Positions 24,248-32,450 of a stretch of DNA of 64,000 bases are shown piece after piece. Source of the DNA: Clostridiales bacterium (GTDB lineage Bacteria > Bacillota > Clostridia > Lachnospirales > Lachnospiraceae); contig JAHAJA010000001.1 in NCBI GenBank assembly GCA_018372435.1, positions 1 to 64,000 of the forward strand, written 5' to 3'. How positions within the stretch are numbered: the stretch's first letter is position 1; the number at the start of each line of letters is the position of its first letter. The notes below the pieces were generated by a model. The model was given only the letters and a program-made list of their open reading frames with translations. It did not search any database and was not told the DNA's origin. A program made the position numbers and the translations under genes.

Positions 24248-25108
24248 GTGGCAATTGATTATAGCGCTTTGAAAAAAGGTGGCTTTATGCGCCAGAAGCA
24301 AAAGGGGAGATTCTCATTACGTCTACAGGTTGTTGGTGGTACATTAACTTCAGAGAATCTTCAGGCAATATACAAGGTGGCGGACAAATTTGGGAAAGGT
24401 TACGTACATCTAACGTCACGTCAAGGTGTAGAGATTCCTTACATACGTGTTGAAGATATAGAAGAAGTGAAAGAGGAATTAGCTAAGGGTGGTTGTAAAC
24501 CTGGAGTTTGTGGACCTAGAGTTCGTACGGTTACAGCGTGCCAAGGTGATACAGTATGTCCAAGTGGTAATATCGATTGTTATAAGATTGCAACAGAACT
24601 TGATCAGAGATATTATGCAAGAGAATTACCTCACAAGTTTAAGTTCGGTGTTACCGGTTGTCAAAATAACTGTCTAAAGGCTGAAGAGAATGATGTAGGT
24701 GTAAAAGGCGCTTTAGATATTAAGTGGAATAAAGACAACTGTACTTTCTGCGGAGTATGTGAGAAGGCATGTCGTGTAGAGGCAATTAAAATTGAAGGAG
24801 ACAATATTCTTCTTGATGAGAGCAAGTGTAATTATTGTGGTCGTTGTGCAAAATCCTGTCCAACAGAAGCATGGGCTGGTGATGGAGCGTATATAGTTTC
24901 TTTTGGAGGATTGTTTGGGAATACCATTAATAAAGGGTCTAGTATATTACCGTTAATCAAATCAGAAGAGCAATTATATCGTGTTACTGACGCAGCAATA
25001 CAATTTTTTAATGACAATGGAAAGCCTAGTGAGCGATTCAAATTCACCATTGATCGTGTAGGCTGGGATGCTTTGCAAAAGGTAGTAGAGGAGGCATATA
25101 ATGGTTGA
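24248..25108 (+). CDS. Siroheme sulfite/nitrite reductase with ferredoxin domain
   Basis: Probably reduces sulfite to sulfide. The 286-residue protein starts with GTG 24248 after AAAGGAG. The N-terminal half has a ferredoxin-like half domain (HLTSRQGVEIP). Four cysteines, Cys98, Cys104, Cys138 and Cys142 (ACQGDTVC and TGCQNNC), form the CX5C...CX3C pattern that holds coupled siroheme and 4Fe-4S. Two ferredoxin motifs follow at residues ~165-205 (CTFCGVCEKAC and CNYCGRCAKSC). This small, one-repeat design resembles AsrC/Fsr-type reductases. The siroheme genes lie at 60111 and 61689. Nitrite as substrate cannot be excluded. Confidence 0.87.
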   Translation: MAIDYSALKKGGFMRQKQKGRFSLRLQVVGGTLTSENLQAIYKVADKFGKGYVHLTSRQGVEIPYIRVEDIEEVKEELAKGGCKPGVCGPRVRTVTACQGDTVCPSGNIDCYKIATELDQRYYARELPHKFKFGVTGCQNNCLKAEENDVGVKGALDIKWNKDNCTFCGVCEKACRVEAIKIEGDNILLDESKCNYCGRCAKSCPTEAWAGDGAYIVSFGGLFGNTINKGSSILPLIKSEEQLYRVTDAAIQFFNDNGKPSERFKFTIDRVGWDALQKVVEEAYNG

Positions 25109-25346
25109 TTTTCAGATTGATGATACCGTAGATATTACAGATGTGGTATGTCCACTGACATTCGTGAAAGCAAAGGTAGCTATCGAAGAATTAGAAGATG
25201 GTCAAGTGCTTTCAGTTAAGTTGAATGATGGCGAACCAGTGCAGAATGTTCCACGAAGTTTGAAAGAGGAAGGACATCAGGTTTTAAAACTAATTAACAA
25301 TGGTGATGGTACATATAATCTTCTAGTTAAGAAGGTAGAAGAGTAA
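25101..25346 (+). CDS. TusA-family sulfur carrier
   Basis: Small protein (81 residues) with the TusA signature VVCPLTFVKAK, in which Cys17 would carry persulfide sulfur. The start overlaps the sulfite reductase stop by 8 bases, so the two are tightly coupled. In this operon it probably accepts sulfide or persulfide sulfur and passes it on, perhaps to the ThiS-like carrier (inference). Confidence 0.85.
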   Translation: MVDFQIDDTVDITDVVCPLTFVKAKVAIEELEDGQVLSVKLNDGEPVQNVPRSLKEEGHQVLKLINNGDGTYNLLVKKVEE

Positions 25347-25380
25347 GAAAGCAACTGTATAGCAGATAGGAGGTGAGTTT

Positions 25381-25707
25381 ATGGCAATTCGAGTGAATCA
25401 AGAAAGTTTTGACGTCGAAGTGTTGCAAGCCAAGGTCCCAGTGTTAGTGGATTTTTATTCGGATTCTTGCATTCCATGTAAACAGATGTCTCCAATCCTA
25501 TCACAACTAGCAGAGGAATATGGTGAACAAGTTAAGATTGTTAAGGTTAATGTGAATTTCGACATTGATCTAGCAAATCGTTATCTAGTTATGGGAGCAC
25601 CAACTTTCTTAGTGTTTGCTGATGGGAAGATTGTAAATCGCAGCCAAGGCGTTAAGAAAAAAGAAGAAATTAAAAAATTAGTAGAAAATTTTATCCTTTG
25701 CAATTAG
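25381..25707 (+). CDS. Thioredoxin
   Basis: 108-residue thioredoxin fold with redox pair Cys30-Ile-Pro-Cys33 (SDSCIPCKQ) and cis-Pro segment GAPTFLVF. The active site CIPC differs from the standard CGPC. ATG 25381 follows GGAGGTG. It may supply electrons to the APS reductase or release sulfide from a persulfide carrier. It is a pathway-dedicated copy, judged from its location. Confidence 0.9.
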   Translation: MAIRVNQESFDVEVLQAKVPVLVDFYSDSCIPCKQMSPILSQLAEEYGEQVKIVKVNVNFDIDLANRYLVMGAPTFLVFADGKIVNRSQGVKKKEEIKKLVENFILCN

Positions 25708-25729
25708 GAAATACAAGTGTGTGTTAATA

Positions 25730-25760
25730 ATAGAAAAACTTTATGATAGAAAAACTTTAT
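25730..25760. repeat. Tandem 15-base repeat
   Basis: ATAGAAAAACTTTAT at 25730-25744 and again at 25746-25760, between thioredoxin and the ThiS-like gene. TATAAT (25758-25763) overlaps the second copy, so an internal promoter is possible, but no good -35 box is visible. Confidence 0.5.
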
Positions 25761-25823
25761 AATAGAACTTAGTATGTTGACAAGAGTAAAATATATAAAT
25801 AACAGTTTGGACGGAGGTATCAC

Positions 25824-26033
25824 ATGAATATAACAGTTGCAGGTAAGAAAACAGAAGTAGAAGAAGGAATTTCAATTACGAAATTAATTGAAGTAGTAGA
25901 AGTTGAAAATCCTCTATACGTAACAGTGAGTGTTAATGAAGAATTTGTTGATTCGAAAACTTATGACGAAACCATATTAAAAGAAAATGATTCTGTAGAG
26001 TTCTTGTACTTTATGGGAGGAGGGAGTTTCTAA
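25824..26033 (+). CDS. ThiS/HcyS-like sulfur carrier protein
   Basis: 69-residue ubiquitin-fold carrier. Mature carriers of this family end in Gly-Gly, where the sulfur is loaded as a thiocarboxylate. Here the C-terminus reads YFMGGGSF, so two residues (Ser-Phe) must be removed before activation. The JAMM protease two genes on is the obvious processing enzyme, and the ThiF-like protein between them the activating one. This is the gene set of the Wolinella HcyS/HcyF/HcyD pathway and of QbsE/QbsD. ATG 25824 after GGAGG; the stop overlaps the next ATG. Confidence 0.85.
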   Translation: MNITVAGKKTEVEEGISITKLIEVVEVENPLYVTVSVNEEFVDSKTYDETILKENDSVEFLYFMGGGSF

Positions 26034-26839
26034 TGGCGTTTACGAATGAGCAGTTAGAACGATATTCTAGACATATTATATTACAAGAAGTTGGCGCAAA
26101 AGGGCAGAAGAAGCTTCTTAATGCAAAAGTATTAATTATAGGAGCAGGCGGACTTGGTGCCCCAGCTGCTATGTATTTAGCGGCTGCGGGAGTTGGTACC
26201 ATTGGTATAGTAGATGCAGATGAAGTAGATCTATCTAATCTACAAAGACAAATCATACATGCAACCAAAGATGTTGGTAAACCAAAGGTTACGTCAGCTA
26301 AAGAGACTATGAACGAGATGAATCCAGATGTGACAGTGAATACCTACCATACTTTTGTTACGTCTGCGAATATCCTAGAGTTAGTTGAAGAATATGATTT
26401 TGTTATTGACGGCACCGATAACTTTCCTGCAAAATTTTTGATTAATGATGCTTGTGTTATGGCAAAGAAACCATTTTCTCATGCAGGAATTATACGGTTC
26501 AAAGGTCAACTTATGACGTATGTTCCTGGTGAGGGACCTTGTTATCGTTGTATATTCCAGTCACCACCACCAAAAGATGCGGTACCAACTTGTAAGCAAG
26601 CGGGAGTTATTGGTGCAATGGGTGGAGTCATTGGCAGCTTACAGGCCATGGAAGCGTTAAAATACATATTAGGTGTTGGTGAGTTATTAGTAGGGAAACT
26701 GTTAACCTATGATGCTCTTAAAATGGAGTTTCGAACAGTGAAGTTACCGGGGCATGGTAAAGGTTGCGCAGTGTGTTCAGATAATCCAACTATAACAGAA
26801 TTGATTGACTATGAACTTACCGAGTGTGATGGAAAGTAA
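26033..26839 (+). CDS. E1-like activating enzyme (ThiF/MoeB/HcyF family)
   Basis: Adenylates the C-terminal glycine of the ThiS-like carrier. The 268-residue protein has the nucleotide loop GAGGLG (residues 37-42), DADEVDLSNLQRQ, the DGTDNFPAKFLIND motif and zinc pairs CYRC and CAVC. Its start overlaps the carrier stop by one base (TAATG), implying obligate partnership. The family cannot be separated into MoeB, ThiF or HcyF by motif alone, but context with metY and sulfite reductase points to HcyF. Confidence 0.88.
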   Translation: MAFTNEQLERYSRHIILQEVGAKGQKKLLNAKVLIIGAGGLGAPAAMYLAAAGVGTIGIVDADEVDLSNLQRQIIHATKDVGKPKVTSAKETMNEMNPDVTVNTYHTFVTSANILELVEEYDFVIDGTDNFPAKFLINDACVMAKKPFSHAGIIRFKGQLMTYVPGEGPCYRCIFQSPPPKDAVPTCKQAGVIGAMGGVIGSLQAMEALKYILGVGELLVGKLLTYDALKMEFRTVKLPGHGKGCAVCSDNPTITELIDYELTECDGK

Positions 26840-26848
26840 TTAGTCATA

Positions 26849-26898
26849 TGTGAAACTATTCTCTGGTGAATAACTTTACCCACCTGAAGAGATTCACA
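26849..26898 (+). other. Intergenic hairpin before the JAMM gene
   Basis: TGTGAA (26849-26854) pairs with TTCACA (26893-26898), and GGTG with CACC inside. No T-run follows. It may tune expression of the protease relative to the carrier. Confidence 0.4.
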
Positions 26899-26932
26899 AT
26901 TGACCAAAAAGAGTGTGAAAGGTTGGATTATC

Positions 26933-27349
26933 ATGATTAAGATGAATCAAGAAGACTATAATACGATTATAAAGCATGGCAAGCAAGGGTTACCAAATGA
27001 AGCTTGTGGTTTACTTGGCGGTGTTGTTGTGGAGGGTATAACCTATGTAAAGAAAGTTTATTGCCTTACGAATATTGACGCTAGCAGAGAACATTTTTCA
27101 ATGGACCCAAAGGAGCAGTTTGCTGCAATCAAGGATATTCGTAGCAATGAGTTACAGTTAATTGGAAACTTTCATACGCACCCGGAGACACCGGCGAGAC
27201 CGTCAGAAGAGGATAAGCGACTTGCATATGATACCAAGTTACTTTATGGAATTATCTCGTTGATGGATGAGGATGCGCCAGTACTTAAGATGTTTCATAT
27301 TAATAAAGTGAAGGAAGTTACAGTAGAGGAAGTTGCAATTATCGATTAA
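26933..27349 (+). CDS. JAMM/MPN+ metalloprotease (HcyD/Mec+-like)
   Basis: Zinc protease expected to trim the Ser-Phe tail of the carrier at 25824. The 138-residue protein has the complete JAMM set: Glu23 (NEACGLLGG), His81 and His83 (FHTHP), and Asp94 in PSEEDKRLAYD. ATG 26933 after GAAAGG is preferred to the earlier in-frame TTG/ATG region at 26900. It is the last gene of the sulfur operon before a terminator. Confidence 0.9.
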   Translation: MIKMNQEDYNTIIKHGKQGLPNEACGLLGGVVVEGITYVKKVYCLTNIDASREHFSMDPKEQFAAIKDIRSNELQLIGNFHTHPETPARPSEEDKRLAYDTKLLYGIISLMDEDAPVLKMFHINKVKEVTVEEVAIID

Positions 27350-27398
27350 GAAGTAGTTTGTGATTATGGAATAGTATCCATATAGTATTTAATATGTC

Positions 27399-27460
27399 AA
27401 AAGGGACTATATTAGCTTTGATAAAACTTGTTTTTTAGAGCTAATTTGTTCCTTTTTTTT
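27399..27460 (+). terminator. Terminator of the sulfate assimilation operon
   Basis: AAAAGGGAC with ATTAGCTTT (from 27399) pairs with AGAGCTAAT and GTTCCTTTT (to 27457), ending in eight T. The A-run at the left end means it could act in both directions. Confidence 0.8.
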
Positions 27461-28075
27461 ATATGTTTGGAAAAGAAGAAAAGGAATTAAATTACATATA
27501 AAGTGAGGGAAATTTATTAAGAAAATAACGAATATTTACATAAAATAAAACAAACACTAAAAGTGTAAATATTACGCTAAAATTCACTGATTATAGTGGA
27601 AAAACTTAGAAGAGAGGGTTCTGCAAGTTTCGACACGGTGTTGTGCATAAGTAATAAATACTAGTAAGTTTATACACAAATACTAGGTTAATATTACGGT
27701 TGCGTATGTGTATTTGTAGTAAAAACACATAAAAACACATGGTGAATTATGTCGATTTGTATAAAAAGGTAGAAAAAGAAAAAAAGACTTTTCACAATTT
27801 TTTTTTGAGTTATAATATAGTGGGTAAACAAGGAGACCATATATCACCAAATTAGATTATGGCAAAATGAGTATACGCTTATAACCCTAATAAATAATTA
27901 AAGGAGTAGCTCATGTTTTAATCGTTATAAGAGGAGGAAAGGGAGGACAACTTAATATGGCTAAGAATTATTTGGCAGTCCCGTGTAGCAGAGTAATGTG
28001 TATATATAAATTTTTAAAATAAGTTAAGAGGTATTATTTGATCTAGTTAGGAAAGGACCTAAGGAGGAAAAATAA
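27461..28075. other. Long leader region of the ATP synthase operon
   Basis: About 600 bases with no normal gene. Visible items are an inverted repeat AATATTTACA (27531-27540) with TGTAAATATT (27564-27573), a second pair ACAAATAC (27676-27683) with GTATTTGT (27710-27717), a -10 box TATAAT at 27811-27816 without a clear -35, and a 21-codon reading frame at 27957. The long untranslated leader and the inverted repeats suggest regulated transcription of the ATP synthase genes. Confidence 0.5.
27957..28022 (+). CDS. Possible 21-residue leader peptide
   Basis: ATG 27957 follows GGAGGAAAGGGAGG, one of the best ribosome sites in the window, and the frame MAKNYLAVPCSR... runs 21 codons to TAA, 53 bases before atpB. 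It stands where atpI often lies. It may be a real small protein, a translational leader or the relic of a lost gene. Confidence 0.35.
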   Translation: MAKNYLAVPCSRVMCIYKFLK

Positions 28076-28765
28076 ATGGATACACTCGTGGAACGATTAA
28101 TGGAAGAGTTGAATTGTGAAACGGTTTTTACAATTCCGATTCTGGGAGGAATTCCAATAACAGAATCTGTTGTAGTATCCTGGATTATTATGTGTATCCT
28201 GTTTTTGGCATGCATTATCTTTGTAAGAAATTTAAGGGTAGTACAGCCAGGAAAGAAGCAGGTAATCTTAGAGACCGCTGTAACAGGCATGCATAATTTT
28301 TTCAACGATGTAATGGGAGGAAACGGAAAACAATACATACCGTATCTTATTACCGTTGGAATTTATATTGGAATGTCCAATTTGATTGGTTTGTTTGGCT
28401 TTAAACCACCTACCAAGGATTTGAATGTAACAGCTATGCTGGGTATTATGAGTATAATTTTAATTGAAGTTGCAGGATTTAGGAAAAAGGGAGTCAAAGG
28501 CTGGTTCAAAAGTTTCGCTGAACCAATGCCAATTGTATTACCGATTAATATCCTAGAGGTGTTTATAAAACCATTATCATTATGTATGCGTTTGTTTGGT
28601 AATGTTTTAGGGTCATTTGTTATCATGGAACTCATTAAGATAATAGTACCAGCAGTTATACCAGTGGTATTTAGCAGTTATTTTGATATTTTTGATGGAT
28701 TAATTCAGGCATACGTTTTTGTATTTTTAACAGCATTATTTGTAAAAGAAGCAACTGAAGAATAG
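28076..28765 (+). CDS. atpB: ATP synthase subunit a
   Basis: Membrane subunit that forms the ion half-channels of Fo. 229 residues with five or more hydrophobic helices; the essential arginine lies in SLCMRLFGNVLGSFVIMELI, and the C-terminal helix QAYVFVFLTALFVKEA is conserved. ATG after AAGGAGG. First full gene of the operon; atpI is not evident. Confidence 0.95.
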   Translation: MDTLVERLMEELNCETVFTIPILGGIPITESVVVSWIIMCILFLACIIFVRNLRVVQPGKKQVILETAVTGMHNFFNDVMGGNGKQYIPYLITVGIYIGMSNLIGLFGFKPPTKDLNVTAMLGIMSIILIEVAGFRKKGVKGWFKSFAEPMPIVLPINILEVFIKPLSLCMRLFGNVLGSFVIMELIKIIVPAVIPVVFSSYFDIFDGLIQAYVFVFLTALFVKEATEE

Positions 28766-28802
28766 TTGAAATTATTAACAGAAAGAAAAGGAGATATATA
28801 TT

Positions 28803-29027
28803 ATGTCAACAATAGTAGCAATCGGAGCAGGAATCGCAGTTTTAACAGGTATTGGAGCAGGACTTGGAATTGGTAAAGCAACAGCTGCAGCAACAGATGC
28901 AATTGCAAGACAACCAGAAGCAGAAGGTAAAATCAGTAAAGCATTATTATTAGGTTGTGCACTAGCAGAAGCAACAGCTATTTACGGTTTCGTTATAGCA
29001 TTGTTAATTATCTTAATGTTAGGATAA
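28803..29027 (+). CDS. atpE: ATP synthase subunit c
   Basis: 74-residue hairpin of two membrane helices forming the rotor ring. The loop ARQPEA is conserved and the ion-binding acid is Glu56 (ALAEATAIYG). The glutamine that binds sodium in Na+-type c subunits is replaced by Ile23 (GAGLGIGKA), and the neighbouring serine by alanine, which favours proton coupling. ATG after AAAGGAG. Confidence 0.95.
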   Translation: MSTIVAIGAGIAVLTGIGAGLGIGKATAAATDAIARQPEAEGKISKALLLGCALAEATAIYGFVIALLIILMLG

Positions 29028-29043
29028 CAAGGACGGTGAGAAT

Positions 29044-29493
29044 ATGTTAAGTTTAAATGGATGGACGTTATTCTTTACTGTTCTAAATGTTTTAGTTTTA
29101 TTTCTTGGTGTAAAAAAGTTTTTACTAAAACCAGTAATGAATGTTGTTAGTCAAAGGGAAGAACTGATACAAAACCAGTTGACTAATGCAGCTGAGACTG
29201 AAAAACAAGCAGAACAGCTAAAGGATGAATACCAAGCAGAGTTAGCAACAGCCCACGACAAGGCAGAAGAGATTATCGTCATGGCTAAGGAGAGGGCAGA
29301 AGTAGAATATAATAACGCAATTGCGAAGACTCGTGAAGAGACAGAGCATATGCTTTCTAAGGCAAAAGCAGATATTATGAATGAACAAGAAAAGGCCAAG
29401 AAGGAAGCACAAGATGAGATAACTAAGTTGGCTATTCAAGCGGCTAGAAAGATTATGAAAACAGGTGATGTTCATGACACAGGAAGCAATTAA
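29044..29493 (+). CDS. atpF: ATP synthase subunit b
   Basis: Peripheral stalk subunit: a short N-terminal membrane helix (residues ~7-25, WTLFFTVLNVLVLFLGV) and a long charged coiled coil. 149 residues, slightly shorter than usual (about 160). ATG 29044 after GGACGGTGAG. Its 3' end overlaps atpH by about 20 bases. Confidence 0.93.
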   Translation: MLSLNGWTLFFTVLNVLVLFLGVKKFLLKPVMNVVSQREELIQNQLTNAAETEKQAEQLKDEYQAELATAHDKAEEIIVMAKERAEVEYNNAIAKTREETEHMLSKAKADIMNEQEKAKKEAQDEITKLAIQAARKIMKTGDVHDTGSN

Positions 29494-29992
29494 CAATGCA
29501 AAAGTATTGTATGATTTGACTCTAGAAAGAGAAACAAAGGATGCTTTCAAGGTGTTATATGACAGCATGCCTCAGCTTAAGACAATATTAGATGATCCGA
29601 TAATCCCACTAGAGAAAAAGCATAATATAATTGATAAAATTGCTGAGGCAGGAGCTTATCCGATTCCGTTTAAGAATTTCTTAAAACGCTTATGTGACTA
29701 TGGACAAACCTATGAATTAGAAGAGATATTTCAGGCATTTGATGAATATTGGGACGAAAAGCATAATATATTGCAAGCCAAGATCATTTGCGCAAAGCAA
29801 CCTGAGGATGACAAGCTAGTTCAGGTCATGGAATTTCTGCAAAAGAAATATCCAGATAAGGAAATAAAAACGGAATTATGCATTGATGAGAATCTTCTTG
29901 GTGGAATGTGCATCAGTGTTGGCTGGGAAGAATATGACTGGAGCTATGAAGGACGTCTTAAACAGCTTGAAAGAAAATTAACTGGGAGGTGA
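29474..29992 (+). CDS. atpH: ATP synthase subunit delta
   Basis: Links F1 to the stalk. 172 residues when started at ATG 29474 (MTQEAINNAKVLYDLTL); in-frame GTG and ATG at 29465 and 29468 are alternatives, and the overlap with atpF makes the choice uncertain. The C-terminal ELCIDENLLGGMCISVGWEEYDWSYEGRLKQL fits the OSCP/delta pattern of Lxxx(V)GGxxI. Confidence 0.9.
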   Translation: MTQEAINNAKVLYDLTLERETKDAFKVLYDSMPQLKTILDDPIIPLEKKHNIIDKIAEAGAYPIPFKNFLKRLCDYGQTYELEEIFQAFDEYWDEKHNILQAKIICAKQPEDDKLVQVMEFLQKKYPDKEIKTELCIDENLLGGMCISVGWEEYDWSYEGRLKQLERKLTGR

Positions 29993-29997
29993 ATACT

Positions 29998-31503
29998 GTG
30001 GGCGCAATAAGTGCAACAGATATCATCTCCATTATCCGAAGTGAGATAGAGAGCTATGATTGGGATATGGAAAGCCGTGAAACGGGAACTGTCATCTGGG
30101 TTGGTGATGGTATTGCAACTGTTTACGGAATTGACCATGCCATGTATGGTGAAATCGTAATATTCGATAATGGAGTAAAAGGAATGGTTCAAGATATCCG
30201 TCAGAATGAAATCGGATGTATTTTATTCGGTAAGGATACTGGAATCAAAGAAGGTACAAAAGTAAGTAGAACAAAGAAAAAAGCAGGTATTCCTGTAGGA
30301 GATGCTTTTATTGGTAGAATCGTAAATGCTTTAGGAGAACCGATTGATGGAAAAGGTGAGATAGCCGCGTCAGACTATCGTCCAATCGAACAAGAGGCAC
30401 CAGGTATCGTAGATCGTAAATCCGTAGATACCCCAATGGAAACAGGTATATTAGCAATTGACTCTATGTTCCCTATTGGTCGAGGACAAAGAGAGCTAAT
30501 CATAGGAGATCGTCAGACTGGTAAGACTTCTATTGCAACAGATACCATAATTAATCAAAAGGGCAAAGATGTAGTATGTATCTATGTAGCAATTGGACAA
30601 AAAGCATCTAGCGTAGCTAAGATTGTATCAACCTTAGAGAAGCATGGAGCTATGGAATATTCCATCGTGTTGTCTTCGACAGCAAGCGACCCTGCATCTT
30701 TACAATATATTGCACCATATGCAGGAACAGCATTAGCAGAACATTTTATGCATAATGGTAAGGACGTATTAATCATTTATGATGATTTATCAAAGCATGC
30801 AGTAGCATATCGTGCTCTTTCGTTGTTATTAGAACGTTCACCAGGACGTGAAGCATATCCAGGAGATGTATTCTACTTACATTCTAGATTATTAGAACGT
30901 TCTAGTAGATTAAGTGATGAATTGGGTGGTGGCTCAATTACTGCATTACCGATAATTGAGACACAAGCAGGAGATGTATCAGCGTACATTCCAACCAATG
31001 TTATATCTATCACAGATGGACAAATCTTCTTAGAAAGTAATCTGTTCTTCGCAGGTACACGTCCAGCGGTAAATGTTGGTCTTTCTGTATCCCGTGTAGG
31101 TGGTGCAGCGCAGACGAAAGCGATGAAGAAAGCATCTGGTAGTGTACGTATTGATTTGGCTCAGTACCGTGAAATGGAAGTGTTTACTCAGTTTGCATCA
31201 GATCTTGATGAAACAACCAAGGCACAGTTAAAACACGGAAAAGCTTTAATGGAGTTATTAAAACAGCCTCTTTGCAATCCAATGTCATTACATGAACAAG
31301 TTATTACTCTATGCCTTGCAAATCATGGTGTATTTGATAGTGTAGAAACGAAACAAGTAAAATCATATCAACAGGATATCTTGAATTATATGGATGTTCA
31401 TCATGTAGATATCTGCCAAGCAATTGAAAATGAAAAGGTACTTACAGATGAATTAGTAGCTAAGATATTAAATGCGGCTGAAGAATTTCGAGGAAACAAA
31501 TAA
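29998..31503 (+). CDS. atpA: ATP synthase subunit alpha
   Basis: Non-catalytic nucleotide-binding F1 subunit, 501 residues. P-loop GDRQTGKTS; conserved PGREAYPGDVFYLHSRLLERS and VGLSVSRVGGAAQTKAMKK. Start GTG 29998, 9 bases after GGGAGG; an earlier GTG at 29989 overlaps that ribosome site and the atpH stop. Confidence 0.96.
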   Translation: MGAISATDIISIIRSEIESYDWDMESRETGTVIWVGDGIATVYGIDHAMYGEIVIFDNGVKGMVQDIRQNEIGCILFGKDTGIKEGTKVSRTKKKAGIPVGDAFIGRIVNALGEPIDGKGEIAASDYRPIEQEAPGIVDRKSVDTPMETGILAIDSMFPIGRGQRELIIGDRQTGKTSIATDTIINQKGKDVVCIYVAIGQKASSVAKIVSTLEKHGAMEYSIVLSSTASDPASLQYIAPYAGTALAEHFMHNGKDVLIIYDDLSKHAVAYRALSLLLERSPGREAYPGDVFYLHSRLLERSSRLSDELGGGSITALPIIETQAGDVSAYIPTNVISITDGQIFLESNLFFAGTRPAVNVGLSVSRVGGAAQTKAMKKASGSVRIDLAQYREMEVFTQFASDLDETTKAQLKHGKALMELLKQPLCNPMSLHEQVITLCLANHGVFDSVETKQVKSYQQDILNYMDVHHVDICQAIENEKVLTDELVAKILNAAEEFRGNK

Positions 31504-31532
31504 GAATTGTAGAAAAATAAGCAGGTGTTAGT

Positions 31533-32420
31533 ATGGCAAATGCAAAGGAAATTAAGGAGAGGATGAAGAGTGTACAGGACACAATGAAAATAACCAATGC
31601 CATGTACATGATTTCATCCACTAAGTTAAGAAAGTCAAGGAAAAGTTTAGAAGATACAGAGCCATATTTTTTTACTCTACAATCAACTATGGCTCGTATT
31701 TTACGACATATTCCAGATATGGAAGATATCTATTTCCAAACAAAAAAGAACGATAAAGACCTAAAGGTTGGTTATATCGTAGTTACTGCTGATAAAGGAA
31801 TGGCTGGAGCATACAATCATAATGTAGTGAAGTTAGCAGAGCAACAGTTGGCAAAACATAATAACACGAAATTATTTGTTGTAGGAGAACAAGGTCGCCA
31901 TTATTTTGAACAGCATGGAGTGAATATTGATGAGGAATTTCATTATACAGTGCAAAACCCAACGCTACATAGGGCTAGAAAGATCGGTATGACAATTTTA
32001 GATTGTTATGAGAAGCATGAATTAGATGAAGTCTACATCATATATACAAAACAAGTCAATGCAGTTCAGACTCAAGCAGAACAGGTACAGTTGCTACCTT
32101 TGAAAAAAGCAGATTTTAAAACCGAGATTCCAGCTAGTATACCAACTACTGAATTAATTCTTCGTCCATCACCGAATGTTGTGATGGATCGAATTGTACC
32201 GAATTATATTACAGGTTTTATCTATGGTGCATTAGTAGAATCCTATTGTAGTGAACAAAATTCAAGAATGATGGCAATGGAAGCGGCAACGAATAGTGCT
32301 AAGAGTATATTGCATGAATTGGATATTCTTTATAACCGTGTAAGACAAGCGGCAATTACCCAAGAGATAACAGAGGTAATTGGTGGTGCCAAGGCACAAA
32401 AGAAAAAGAAAAAGCGATAA
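31533..32420 (+). CDS. atpG: ATP synthase subunit gamma
   Basis: Rotor shaft of F1, 295 residues. N-terminal IKERMKSVQDTMKITNAMYMISSTKLRKS and C-terminal MMAMEAATNSAKSILHELDILYNRVRQAAITQEITEVIGGA are the two conserved coiled-coil helices. It ends in a lysine-rich tail. ATG 31533 follows GCAGG. Confidence 0.95.
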   Translation: MANAKEIKERMKSVQDTMKITNAMYMISSTKLRKSRKSLEDTEPYFFTLQSTMARILRHIPDMEDIYFQTKKNDKDLKVGYIVVTADKGMAGAYNHNVVKLAEQQLAKHNNTKLFVVGEQGRHYFEQHGVNIDEEFHYTVQNPTLHRARKIGMTILDCYEKHELDEVYIIYTKQVNAVQTQAEQVQLLPLKKADFKTEIPASIPTTELILRPSPNVVMDRIVPNYITGFIYGALVESYCSEQNSRMMAMEAATNSAKSILHELDILYNRVRQAAITQEITEVIGGAKAQKKKKKR

Positions 32421-32450
32421 AGTCTAGCGGCATAGAAAGGAGGATATTGA

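Noticed and set aside
24248..25108. Assimilatory nitrite reductase
   Set aside because: The sequence motifs fit both nitrite and sulfite reductase, but APS reductase, ATP sulfurylase, MetY and TusA next to it favour sulfite.
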